A stretch of 64,000 nucleotides of DNA from Enterococcus timonensis. Lineage in GTDB: Bacteria > Bacillota > Bacilli > Lactobacillales > Enterococcaceae. The notes beneath the pieces are model-generated. The model ran no database searches, was not told the origin of the DNA, and was given only the letters and a program-made list of their open reading frames with translations. The stretch spans positions 124,001-188,000 of the forward strand of contig NZ_FNVY01000002.1 of assembly GCF_900104595.1 (NCBI RefSeq), given 5' to 3'. Within the stretch, counting starts at the first letter, position 1; each line of letters starts with the position of its first letter. Of this stretch, positions 9,058 to 17,474 are shown piece after piece. Both the position numbers and the translations under genes were made by a program.

Positions 9058-9450
9058 ATGACAAAACAAGAACTCGAAAAACTGGCCCAAGAAAATTTAG
9101 AAATGGCGTACGTGCCTTATTCTCATTTTCCAGTGAGTGCCGTTTTAGTTACTGATGATAATCAAGTATTCACCGGAATTAATATTGAAAATTCTTCTTA
9201 TGGTTTATCAAATTGCGCTGAACGAACGGCGATTTTTAAAGCCGTCTCAGAAGGACATCTGCATTTTAAACATCTCTTCATTGCCGGTCACACGGACGAA
9301 CCAATTTCTCCATGTGGCGCTTGCCGGCAAGTGATGGCTGAATTTTTCGCACCAGAAATGCCAATCACTCTTTTAAGTGATTCAGGTGAAACAAAGGAAA
9401 CGAATTTAAGTGAACTTCTCCCTTATTCGTTTACCGAAAAACAAATGTAA
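9058..9450 (+). CDS. cdd: Cytidine deaminase
   Basis: Cdd hydrolyses cytidine and deoxycytidine to uridine and deoxyuridine, which Pdp then cleaves. The 130-residue protein has the zinc site formed by NCAERTA (zinc Cys plus proton-shuttling Glu) and PCGACRQ (two zinc Cys), characteristic of the homotetrameric type. It begins 11 nt after deoC. A weak stem, GGT/ACC within TCAATCGGT...ACCGAC (about 9473-9491), lies in the 78-nt gap to the lipoprotein gene and has no T tract. Confidence 0.95.
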   Translation: MTKQELEKLAQENLEMAYVPYSHFPVSAVLVTDDNQVFTGINIENSSYGLSNCAERTAIFKAVSEGHLHFKHLFIAGHTDEPISPCGACRQVMAEFFAPEMPITLLSDSGETKETNLSELLPYSFTEKQM

Positions 9451-9528
9451 CACGCAGCACCATTAACTTTTGTCAATCGGTCTTAACCGACTATTGAAAA
9501 TAAAAAATTTATAGGGGGCTTTACAGTA

Positions 9529-10638
9529 ATGAAAAAGGCAAAATTGTTTGGATTTGGCGCTATGGCGTTAGCAACTGCATTAACCTTAGCAGCATGCGGC
9601 GGCGGAACCGATGATAGTTCAGCAGGAAGCGATTCTGGTGCCGCTGATGATGTAAAATCAGCAGCAATCATCACTGATACTGGTGGAGTTGACGACCGAT
9701 CATTTAACCAAAGTGCTTGGGAAGGAATGCAAGCTTGGGGAAAAGAACATGGTTTATCAAAAGATAACGGATTTGCTTATTTCCAATCCACTAACGAATC
9801 AGATTACGCACCAAACATTGATCAAGCAATCAATGCTGGTTACCAAACAATTTTTGGTGTAGGTTACAAATTAACTTCTGCAATCGTTGATGGAGCAAAT
9901 AATAGTTCAGATGTTAACTTTGTAATTATTGATGATGTCCCAGTAGATAAAGATGGCAATGAAGCAATTCCTGATAATGTTTCTGCAGCTACGTTTAAAG
10001 ATAATGAAGGCGCGTATTTAGCTGGAATTGCTGCTGCATATACAACGGAAACAAATACAGTCGGTTTCATCGGTGGGGTAAAAGGAACTGTTATTGACCG
10101 GTTTGACGCAGGATTTAAAGCTGGTGTTGAAGCAGCAGCTGAAGAATTAGGTAAAGAAATTGAAGTTTTAAATCAATATGCTGGTGACTTTAATGCACCG
10201 GATAAAGGAAAAACAATTGCCCAAGCTATGTATGCGCAAGGAGCCGATGTAATTTATCATGCTTCAGGTGGTACTGGTAATGGTGTTTTCCAAGAAGCCA
10301 AATCAATTAATGAATCTGGCGATAAAAAAGTTTGGGTAATTGGTGTTGACCGTGATCAGTCTGATGAAGGTGAATACAAAGATCCAGAAACTGGTGATAC
10401 AGCGAATTTTGTTTTAACTTCTACAACAAAAGGTGTTGGAACTGTCGTTGAAGACTTAGCTGAAAAAGCCAATGATGGTGAATTTCCTGGAGGCGAACAT
10501 GTCGTTTACGACTTGAAAGCTGAAGGTGTTGGTTTAACGGATGGACAAATTTCTGATGAGGCCAAAGAAGCAGTTAAAGCCGCTCAAGATAAAATTATCT
10601 CTGGTGATATTACTGTGCCAGAAAAACCAGCCGAATAA
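9529..10638 (+). CDS. BMP-family nucleoside-binding lipoprotein
   Basis: This is the extracellular substrate-binding protein of the nucleoside ABC importer encoded downstream. The signal peptide ends in the lipobox LAAC with lipidated Cys23, followed by a Gly/Ser/Asp-rich linker. The periplasmic-binding fold of the BMP/PnrA family then starts with the motif TDTGGVDDRSFNQSAWEG, and FIGGVKGTVIDRF and YHASGGTGNGV follow. Length is 369 residues. The ribosome site AGGGGG lies upstream of ATG at 9529. A stem-loop beyond the stop may attenuate transcription so that binding protein exceeds transporter. It resembles B. subtilis NupN, but no symbol is assigned. Confidence 0.92.
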   Translation: MKKAKLFGFGAMALATALTLAACGGGTDDSSAGSDSGAADDVKSAAIITDTGGVDDRSFNQSAWEGMQAWGKEHGLSKDNGFAYFQSTNESDYAPNIDQAINAGYQTIFGVGYKLTSAIVDGANNSSDVNFVIIDDVPVDKDGNEAIPDNVSAATFKDNEGAYLAGIAAAYTTETNTVGFIGGVKGTVIDRFDAGFKAGVEAAAEELGKEIEVLNQYAGDFNAPDKGKTIAQAMYAQGADVIYHASGGTGNGVFQEAKSINESGDKKVWVIGVDRDQSDEGEYKDPETGDTANFVLTSTTKGVGTVVEDLAEKANDGEFPGGEHVVYDLKAEGVGLTDGQISDEAKEAVKAAQDKIISGDITVPEKPAE

Positions 10639-10661
10639 AATTTTTCTAAAAAAATGAGGGT

Positions 10662-10704
10662 GAGGGTTCTTAAACTAGATAAATACAGCTAGTTTTGAGC
10701 CCTC
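10662..10704 (+). terminator. Strong hairpin after the nucleoside-binding protein gene
   Basis: GAGGGTTCTTAAACTAG (10662-10678) pairs with CTAGTTTTGAGCCCTC (10689-10704). No long T run follows, so it may be a partial terminator or an mRNA 3'-end stabiliser separating abundant lipoprotein mRNA from the transporter genes. Confidence 0.6.
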
Positions 10705-10731
10705 GTTCATCATTATTTTATAGTTTGATTT

Positions 10732-10767
10732 CTATCCAAGAAAAAGTTTACACTTTATTTTGGATAG
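10732..10767. promoter_or_regulatory. Inverted repeat upstream of nucleoside transporter ATPase
   Basis: CTATCCAA (10732-10739) and TTGGATAG (10760-10767) form perfect 8-bp arms around a 20-nt AT-rich centre, 64 nt before the ATPase start. It could be an operator or an RNA stem; nothing in the sequence decides between them. Confidence 0.35.
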
Positions 10768-10830
10768 GAACCCAACCAGGAACCGAATGATTACAGAAAA
10801 TTTTAAAAAACTAAGCTAGGAAGTGTGAGA

Positions 10831-12390
10831 ATGGAGCAAGAAGAATTAGTAATCGAAATGCGAGATATTACTAAAGAATTTGGAACCTTTAAAGCCAATG
10901 ATCAAATAAATTTGCAAATTAAAAAAGGAGAAATTCATGCTCTTTTAGGAGAAAATGGAGCCGGGAAATCGACTTTAATGAATATCTTGTCTGGACTTTT
11001 GCAGCCAACCGCTGGTGATATTTTTATGAATGGCCAAAAAGTAGAAATATCAAATCCTACTGTGGCAAATAAATTAGGAATCGGAATGGTCCATCAACAT
11101 TTTATGTTGGTAGATGCGTTCAATGTTATTGAAAATATTATTTTAGGGAGCGAACCAACTAGAGGCGGCGTTTTAAATAAAGAAGAAGCTGAAAAAGAAA
11201 TTGAAGAACTATCGAAGCGTTATGGTCTTGAAGTCAATGCACATGCCAAAATTAGTGATATTTCAGTCGGGATGCAACAACGGGTAGAAATTTTAAAAAC
11301 ATTGTATCGAGGCGCAGATATTTTAATATTCGATGAGCCAACTGCAGTGTTAACACCGCAAGAAATAGATGAATTAATGGAAATTATGAAAGGATTAATT
11401 AGTGAAGGAAAATCAATTATCCTAATTACTCATAAACTCAATGAAATAAAAAAAGTAGCCGACCGCTGTACGGTTATTCGTCGCGGGAAAAGTATTGATA
11501 CTGTAAAAGTAGAGGACGTTTCTTCGCAAGAATTAGCTGATATGATGGTTGGTCGTTCTGTTTCGTTTAGAACTGATAAAAAAAGTATCGTTCCTCAAGA
11601 AGCGGTGCTGAAGGTTGAAAATCTAATAGTTAAAGATTCTCGAGGACTGGAAGCAGTTAAAAATCTCAGTCTTGAAGTACATGCTGGTGAGGTGTTAGGA
11701 ATTGCTGGGATTGATGGCAATGGTCAAACGGAATTAATTCAAGCTTTAACTGGTTTACGTAAAGTAGAAAGTGGAAAGGTCTTTGTCAAAGGTGAGGACG
11801 TCACTAATGCTCATCCGAGAAAGATTACTGAAACTGGTGTTAGTCATGTGCCAGAAGATCGACATAAGTATGGTCTTGTCTTAGAAATGAGCTTAGCAGA
11901 AAATATTGCTTTACAAACTTATTATCAAAAACCTTTGAGCAACCGTGGAATTCTCAGTTATCGTGAAATAAATCGGCATGCCCGCGATTTGATTGAAGAA
12001 TTTGATGTTCGAACTACTAGCGAGTTGGTACCAGCTAAGTCATTATCTGGTGGGAATCAACAAAAAGCAATCATCGCTCGTGAGTTGAATCGAGATACTG
12101 ATGTCGTAATTGTGGCTCAACCAACCCGGGGTCTTGATGTAGGTGCCATTGAATATATTCATAAACGATTAATTGAAGCTCGGGATCATTTTAAGGCTGT
12201 TTTACTAGTGAGCTTTGAGCTTGATGAAATTATGAATGTTTCAGATCGAATTGCAGTTATTCATCAAGGCCAAATTGTTGGCGTCGTTCGGCCAGAAGAA
12301 ACTTCAGAACGTGAATTAGGCTTATTAATGGTCGGATCCTCTTTGGCTGAAGCACAAGCAGAATTGAAACAAAAAGAGGGGGCCCTTTAA
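10831..12390 (+). CDS. Nucleoside ABC transporter ATP-binding protein (two NBDs)
   Basis: This 519-residue protein has two fused nucleotide-binding domains of the RbsA/NupO type that power the nucleoside importer. The first NBD has Walker A GENGAGKST, signature ISVGMQQR and Walker B ILIFDEP. The second has a degenerate Walker A (GIDGNGQT), signature LSGGNQQK and the typical AQPTRGLDVG. Such asymmetry is normal for the family. ATG at 10831 is preferred over an in-frame GTG at 10825 because TAGGAAG lies 7-8 nt upstream. The first permease gene starts two bases after the stop. Confidence 0.93.
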   Translation: MEQEELVIEMRDITKEFGTFKANDQINLQIKKGEIHALLGENGAGKSTLMNILSGLLQPTAGDIFMNGQKVEISNPTVANKLGIGMVHQHFMLVDAFNVIENIILGSEPTRGGVLNKEEAEKEIEELSKRYGLEVNAHAKISDISVGMQQRVEILKTLYRGADILIFDEPTAVLTPQEIDELMEIMKGLISEGKSIILITHKLNEIKKVADRCTVIRRGKSIDTVKVEDVSSQELADMMVGRSVSFRTDKKSIVPQEAVLKVENLIVKDSRGLEAVKNLSLEVHAGEVLGIAGIDGNGQTELIQALTGLRKVESGKVFVKGEDVTNAHPRKITETGVSHVPEDRHKYGLVLEMSLAENIALQTYYQKPLSNRGILSYREINRHARDLIEEFDVRTTSELVPAKSLSGGNQQKAIIARELNRDTDVVIVAQPTRGLDVGAIEYIHKRLIEARDHFKAVLLVSFELDEIMNVSDRIAVIHQGQIVGVVRPEETSERELGLLMVGSSLAEAQAELKQKEGAL

Positions 12391-12391
12391 G

Positions 12392-13528
12392 ATGAATTTG
12401 AAAAGTGAAAAAATTAGAAACTTAGCTGTCCCTATTTTATCGGTGGTTTTGGGACTTTTATTAGGTGCTGTTATTATGTTGGCTTTTGGATATAATCCAA
12501 TTTTGGGCTACTCTTCAATGCTTAAAGGTTCTCTTTCAACAAATCGAACTATTGGCGAAACCTTGCGGCAAGCGACACCTTTAATTTTTACTGCTCTGGG
12601 TTTTTCGGTAGCAAGTGCCGCTGGTTTTTTTAATATTGGGTTAGCTGGTCAGGCTTTAGCTGGCTGGGTAGCAAGTGTTTGGATGGCGTTAGCTTTTCCT
12701 GACATGCCTCGCCTGTTGTTAGTTCCTTTGTGCATTATCGTTGGTGGACTAGCTGGTGCAGCCGCGGCCGCAATTCCTGGTTTTTTACGCGCTTATTTTG
12801 GGACGAGTGAAGTAATCGTAACAATAATGCTAAACTATGTCTTTTTATATTCATCAACTTACCTGATGCAAGTGGTTATGCCTGAAAGTTTCCGGGTTTC
12901 ATTGGATTCAACCAATTCAATTTCTCCAAATGCTAGCTTACGAATTCCTTGGCTAACCGAATTATTTGGTGGATCAAGAGTGAATGGTGGTCTATTTTTA
13001 GCAATTATTGCATTGGTTTTTGTCTGGTTTCTATTGAAAAAAACTACATTAGGTTTTGAAATTCGTTCCGTTGGTTTAAATCCTTTTGCTTCAGAGTACG
13101 CCGGAATGAGTAGCAAAAAGACCATCGTTATGTCGATGGTCATCTCAGGAGCGTTGGCTGGACTTGGTGGTGTGGTAGAAGGTTTAGGAACGTATCAAAA
13201 TTTCTTTGTACAGACCGCTTCTCTGTCAATTGGATTTGACGGAATGGCCGTTTCGTTATTGGGATCAGGTAGCTCTTTTGGTATTTTGTTGTCGGCGTTA
13301 CTCTTTAGTGTACTAAAAATTGGTGGCTTAGGGATGCAAACAGCCGCTCAAGTTCCTTATGAAATTGTTAGCGTAGTAATTGCATCAATTATTTTCTTTG
13401 TAGGAGCTAATTACTTAATTCGTCTAGGATTGGCAAAAACAGCTAGAAGTAAAAAAGAAGTTCAAGTTGTTCAAGAAATTGAAACCAAAACAGACGACAA
13501 GCATAACCAGGAAGGAGGAGCCATTTAA
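12392..13528 (+). CDS. Nucleoside ABC transporter permease 1
   Basis: This 378-residue integral membrane protein belongs to the branched-chain/monosaccharide permease superfamily (NupP/YufP type). It has about ten hydrophobic segments and the conserved ATPase-contact stretch around IRSVGLNPFASEYAGMS. It starts 1 nt after the ATPase gene with GAGGGG as ribosome site, and its stop overlaps the start of the second permease. The polar tail (about residues 350-378) is cytoplasmic. It pairs with the next gene to form the membrane channel. Confidence 0.92.
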   Translation: MNLKSEKIRNLAVPILSVVLGLLLGAVIMLAFGYNPILGYSSMLKGSLSTNRTIGETLRQATPLIFTALGFSVASAAGFFNIGLAGQALAGWVASVWMALAFPDMPRLLLVPLCIIVGGLAGAAAAAIPGFLRAYFGTSEVIVTIMLNYVFLYSSTYLMQVVMPESFRVSLDSTNSISPNASLRIPWLTELFGGSRVNGGLFLAIIALVFVWFLLKKTTLGFEIRSVGLNPFASEYAGMSSKKTIVMSMVISGALAGLGGVVEGLGTYQNFFVQTASLSIGFDGMAVSLLGSGSSFGILLSALLFSVLKIGGLGMQTAAQVPYEIVSVVIASIIFFVGANYLIRLGLAKTARSKKEVQVVQEIETKTDDKHNQEGGAI

Positions 13529-14484
13529 TGAGCGCTATTCAAATGATTCATTTAATTATTACTTCGTCTTTAGTTTATTCGACGCCGCTGGTTTTTACAG
13601 CGCTTGGAGGGACTTTTTCTGAACGTAGTGGTGTAGTTAATGTTGGTCTTGAAGGAATTATGGTAATGGGAGCTTTTAGTTCGGTTGTTTTCAACCTTAC
13701 TTTTTTTGAACAATTTGGTTCTTGGACACCATGGATTGGTATTTTAGTTGGAGGTCTAGTAGGACTAATTTTTTCAGCTATTCACGCTTTAGCAACTATT
13801 AATCTGCGAGCTGACCATATTATTAGCGGAACAGTCATTAATTTAATGGCACCGGCTTTAGCAGTTTTCTTAGTTAAAGTGATTTATCAAAAAGGACAAA
13901 CTGATAATATTAAAGGGAATCTTGGTTACTTCACCATTCCTGGATTAAGTAAAATTCCTGTATTAGGCGAAATCTTTTTCAAAAATACTTATTTGCCTGC
14001 TTATATTGCAATTTTAGTGGCGTTTTTAGCTTGGTTTTTAATTTTTAAAACTCGCTTAGGTTTACGATTGCGGGCGGTGGGAGAAAATCCACAAGCTGCT
14101 GATACGTTAGGGATTAATGTTTATGGAATAAAATATGCTGGCGTTTTAACTTCGGGATTTTTAGGAGGAATTGGTGGAGCTATTTTTGCCCAAACAATTA
14201 CCGGGAATTTTGCAGTTGGAACTATCGCTGGCCAAGGATTTATCGCCATGGCCGCTATGATTTTTGGAAAATGGAATCCATTAGGTGCAATGGGTGGAGC
14301 TTTTTTCTTCGGCTTTGCGCAGAGCTTAAGTATTATTGGGGCTCAATTGCCAGTGATTTCCAAAATTCCTTCTGTCTATTTGCAGATTACACCGTATTTA
14401 TTGACGATCATCGTTCTTGTCCTCTTCTTAGGCAAGGCATCAGGTCCGAAAGCCAATGGTCAAAATTATATCAAATCTAAATAA
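13528..14484 (+). CDS. Nucleoside ABC transporter permease 2
   Basis: This is the second membrane subunit (NupQ/YufQ type), 318 residues with about nine hydrophobic segments. The coupling motif LRAVGENPQAADTLGINV contacts the ATPase, and GFIAMAAMIFGKWNP is conserved in the family. Its ATG overlaps the upstream TAA by one base, with AGGAGG just before, so the two permeases are translationally coupled. A terminator follows. Confidence 0.92.
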   Translation: MSAIQMIHLIITSSLVYSTPLVFTALGGTFSERSGVVNVGLEGIMVMGAFSSVVFNLTFFEQFGSWTPWIGILVGGLVGLIFSAIHALATINLRADHIISGTVINLMAPALAVFLVKVIYQKGQTDNIKGNLGYFTIPGLSKIPVLGEIFFKNTYLPAYIAILVAFLAWFLIFKTRLGLRLRAVGENPQAADTLGINVYGIKYAGVLTSGFLGGIGGAIFAQTITGNFAVGTIAGQGFIAMAAMIFGKWNPLGAMGGAFFFGFAQSLSIIGAQLPVISKIPSVYLQITPYLLTIIVLVLFLGKASGPKANGQNYIKSK

Positions 14485-14501
14485 TTGTTAAAAAAGGGGG
14501 G

Positions 14502-14540
14502 GACTACGGGAACAACGGCCGTAGTCTGCTCTTTTATTTT
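14502..14540 (+). terminator. Terminator of the nucleoside transporter operon
   Basis: GACTACGG (14502-14509) pairs with CCGTAGTC (14519-14526) and is followed by a T-rich stretch with seven consecutive T residues at about 14539. Confidence 0.75.
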
Positions 14541-14603
14541 TTTAAAATGGCAAGCTCTGTGCTATCTTTAAAGAGAAAAAAATAAAGAAAGAGGGAAATT
14601 AAA

Positions 14604-15770
14604 ATGTTTAAACGTGTACACTTAATTGTTATGGATTCAGTCGGAATTGGCGAAGCGCCTGATGCTGCGAAATTTGGCGATGTGGGAAGCGACACTTTAG
14701 GACATATTGCTGAAGTTGCCGGACTTCATATTCCTAATTTGGAAAATTTAGGTTACGGGAGCATTCGCCCGTTAAAAGGCGTTAAAGATGTCAAAGATCA
14801 TCTTGGCTACGCGACTAAATTAGAAGAAATTTCTGTTGGTAAAGATACAATGACCGGTCACTGGGAAATTATGGGCCTTAATATCGATAAACCTTTCCGC
14901 GTTTTCCCTGATGGTTTCCCTGAAGAATTATTAGAAAAAATCCGCAAATTTTCTGGCCGCGGAATTGTTTGTAACAAACCCTATTCTGGAACTGAAGTAA
15001 TTAACGATTATGGACAACATCAAATGGAAACAGGTGACTTAATTGTTTATACGTCAGCCGACCCCGTCTTACAAATTGCCGCACACGAAGATATTATTCC
15101 GCTAGAAGAATTGTATCGGATTTGCCAATATGTGCGCGACATTACTAAAGATGAACCTTATATGATTGGCCGGATTATTGCTCGTCCTTATGTGGGCACA
15201 CCTGGTCATTTTGAACGGACAAGTAATCGTCATGATTATGCGTTGGATCCATTTGGTAAAACAGTTTTAGATTATTTAAAAGAAGACGGCAAAGATGTGA
15301 TTGCTGTTGGTAAAATCAATGATATTTTCAATGGTCAAGGAATAACAGATTCTGTCCGTACTAAGAGCAATATGGATGGCGTGGATCAATTGTTAAAAGT
15401 GATGGATAAAGATTTTACGGGAATTAGTTTTACTAACTTAGTGGACTTTGATGCTAAATTTGGCCATCGCCGCGATGTAGTTGGTTACGGTCAAGCCATT
15501 GATGAGTTTGATGCGCGGATGCCTGAAATTTTAGCAGCTATGGAAGACGACGATCTTTTAATGATTACCGCCGATCACGGCAACGACCCAACTTTCCCTG
15601 GAACAGATCACACAAGAGAATTTGTGCCACTATTAGTGTATAGCAAAAATATGAAAGACCACGGCGCCCTTGCCCAAGGTCATTACGCAGATATTTCAGC
15701 AACGATTGCGGAAAACTTCGGCGTGGCGCAAACAGAAAATGGCGTTAGTTTCTTAAAAGATTTAAAATAA
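14604..15770 (+). CDS. deoB: Phosphopentomutase
   Basis: DeoB interconverts (deoxy)ribose 1-phosphate and 5-phosphate, joining nucleoside phosphorolysis to DeoC and the pentose phosphate pathway. The 388-residue protein of the alkaline phosphatase superfamily has metal ligands in [12 protein letters not shown] and in [18 protein letters not shown], plus the phosphorylated Thr in [17 protein letters not shown] lies 6-8 nt before ATG at 14604. Two purine nucleoside phosphorylase genes follow closely, forming a catabolic operon. Confidence 0.95.
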   Translation: MFKRVHLIVMDSVGIGEAPDAAKFGDVGSDTLGHIAEVAGLHIPNLENLGYGSIRPLKGVKDVKDHLGYATKLEEISVGKDTMTGHWEIMGLNIDKPFRVFPDGFPEELLEKIRKFSGRGIVCNKPYSGTEVINDYGQHQMETGDLIVYTSADPVLQIAAHEDIIPLEELYRICQYVRDITKDEPYMIGRIIARPYVGTPGHFERTSNRHDYALDPFGKTVLDYLKEDGKDVIAVGKINDIFNGQGITDSVRTKSNMDGVDQLLKVMDKDFTGISFTNLVDFDAKFGHRRDVVGYGQAIDEFDARMPEILAAMEDDDLLMITADHGNDPTFPGTDHTREFVPLLVYSKNMKDHGALAQGHYADISATIAENFGVAQTENGVSFLKDLK

Positions 15771-15799
15771 TGATCTAAAATAATTTGCCGGAGGATATT

Positions 15800-16615
15800 A
15801 TGTCGTTACTAGAAAAAATCCAAGCAACAAAACAATATTTAGTGGCTCAAGGAATTGGTGAAGTCGAATTTGGTTTGATTTTAGGATCAGGTCTCGGAGA
15901 ATTGGCAGATGAAATTCAAGATGCCGTAAAAATTCCTTATCATGAAATTCCGTATTTCCCCGTTTCAACAGTTGTAGGACACGCGGGTATGTTGGTATAC
16001 GGTACTTTAAGTGGCAAAAAAGTTTTAGCTTTGCAAGGTCGCTTTCATTTTTATGAAGGCAATAGCATGGAAGTTGTCACATATCCAGTGCGGGTGATGA
16101 AAGCTTTAGGCGCCCATTCCATCGTGGTGACGAATGCATGCGGCGGCGTAAATGAAAACTTTGTGCCAGGAGATTTAATGTTGATCGATGATCAAATTAA
16201 TTTCACCGGAACGAATCCTTTAATTGGTGAAAATATTGAAGCATTTGGTCCACGTTTTCCTGATATGAGTGATGCTTATACGAAAGAATATCGCGATATT
16301 GCTCACGTTGTGGCGGAGAAAATATCTTTAGATTTAAAAGATGGCGTTTATATGGGCTTTTCTGGTCCAACTTACGAAACGCCAGCTGAAGTGCGGATGG
16401 CGCGAATTCTTGGCGCGGATGCAGTCGGAATGTCTACGGTCCCTGAAGTGATTGTGGCGGTTCATTCCGGCATGAAAGTATTGGGGATTTCTTGTATTAC
16501 TAATTTGGCTGCCGGCATGCAAAGTAGTTTGAATCATGCCGAAGTAGTGGAAACTACTGAACGCGTCAAAGAAAGTTTTAAAACATTTGTGAAAGCTGTT
16601 TTGGAAAAATTATAA
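15800..16615 (+). CDS. punA: Purine nucleoside phosphorylase I (trimeric type)
   Basis: This enzyme phosphorolyses inosine and guanosine. The 271-residue protein has the class II PNP motifs LILGSGLG near the N-terminus, VGHAGMLVYG, the phosphate-binding RFHFYEG, and NACGGVNENF. ATG at 15800 follows GGAGGAT at 6-7 nt; an earlier in-frame TTG has no ribosome site. It complements the hexameric DeoD-type enzyme encoded next, which differs in fold details and accepts adenosine. Confidence 0.93.
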   Translation: MSLLEKIQATKQYLVAQGIGEVEFGLILGSGLGELADEIQDAVKIPYHEIPYFPVSTVVGHAGMLVYGTLSGKKVLALQGRFHFYEGNSMEVVTYPVRVMKALGAHSIVVTNACGGVNENFVPGDLMLIDDQINFTGTNPLIGENIEAFGPRFPDMSDAYTKEYRDIAHVVAEKISLDLKDGVYMGFSGPTYETPAEVRMARILGADAVGMSTVPEVIVAVHSGMKVLGISCITNLAAGMQSSLNHAEVVETTERVKESFKTFVKAVLEKL

Positions 16616-16655
16616 AATCTGACAAATTTTTGTCACGAAATAAAGGAGAAATTGA

Positions 16656-17363
16656 ATGAGTGTCCATATTGGCGCTAAGCCAGGCGAAATCGCCGATAAA
16701 ATTTTACTGCCGGGAGATCCGTTGCGGGCGAAATATATTGCCGAAACTTTTTTAGAAGATGCTGTTTGCTATAACGAAGTTCGCGGCATGTTGGGCTACA
16801 CGGGTACTTATAAAGGCCAAAAAGTCAGTGTGCAAGGAACAGGCATGGGCATGCCTAGTGCAACAATTTATGCCACTGAGTTAATTCAAAGTTATGGCGT
16901 GAAAAAATTAGTGCGCGTGGGAACATGTGGCGCCTTATCAAAACATGTTCACGTGCGGGATTTAATTATTGCTCAAGGAGCAGCGACTAGTTCATCTATG
17001 GTGGAGAAAAATTTTGCACCAACATTCCATTTTCCACCGATTGCTGACTTTGATTTATTGTTGAAATCTTATCAATTTGCTAAAGAAAAAGGTTTCACCA
17101 CCCACGTGGGAAATATTTTGTCAGAAGATACTTTTTACAAAGATGATCTGAAAGAAACTTTCCGCTTGGCTGAATACGGCGTGTTAGGTGTCGAAATGGA
17201 AGCCGCTGCGCTTTATTATTTAGGTGCCAAATACGACGTACAAACTCTAGCAATCATGACAGTCTCTGATCACATGATTACCGGCGAAGAAACCACCGCT
17301 GAAGAACGCCAAACGACTTTCTCCGATATGATGGAAGTCGGATTGGAAACAATTTTAGATTAA
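16656..17363 (+). CDS. deoD: Purine nucleoside phosphorylase, DeoD type
   Basis: This hexameric PNP cleaves purine (deoxy)ribonucleosides including adenosine. The 235-residue protein has the N-terminal phosphate site [26 protein letters not shown], and the nucleoside-binding [12 protein letters not shown]. The catalytic Asp lies in TVSDHM. AAAGGAG lies upstream of ATG at 16656. It closes the deoB-punA-deoD operon with a strong terminator 6 nt beyond its stop. Confidence 0.95.
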   Translation: MSVHIGAKPGEIADKILLPGDPLRAKYIAETFLEDAVCYNEVRGMLGYTGTYKGQKVSVQGTGMGMPSATIYATELIQSYGVKKLVRVGTCGALSKHVHVRDLIIAQGAATSSSMVEKNFAPTFHFPPIADFDLLLKSYQFAKEKGFTTHVGNILSEDTFYKDDLKETFRLAEYGVLGVEMEAAALYYLGAKYDVQTLAIMTVSDHMITGEETTAEERQTTFSDMMEVGLETILD

Positions 17364-17369
17364 AAAAAA

Positions 17370-17400
17370 GCCGCCAGAAGAAAATCTGGCGGCTTTTCTT
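17370..17400 (+). terminator. Terminator of deoB-punA-deoD
   Basis: GCCGCCAGA (17370-17378) and TCTGGCGGC (17385-17393) form a perfect 9-bp stem flanked by A and T runs, so it may work on both strands. Confidence 0.85.
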
Positions 17401-17408
17401 TGTTTTTC

Positions 17409-17422
17409 AGTCAACGCTTACA
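17409..17422 (-). promoter_or_regulatory. cre site for CcpA
   Basis: The minus strand reads TGTAAGCGTTGACT, matching 13 of 14 positions of the cre consensus TGWAARCGYTWNCW. It lies just upstream of a -10-like TAAAAT (17431-17436), in the place a -35 element would occupy, so CcpA binding should repress the following two genes when preferred sugars are present. Confidence 0.65.
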
Positions 17423-17474
17423 GTTTGTGGTAAAATGAAGTCGAGTTTCAAATAAACCTCTAGGAGTTGCAAAA

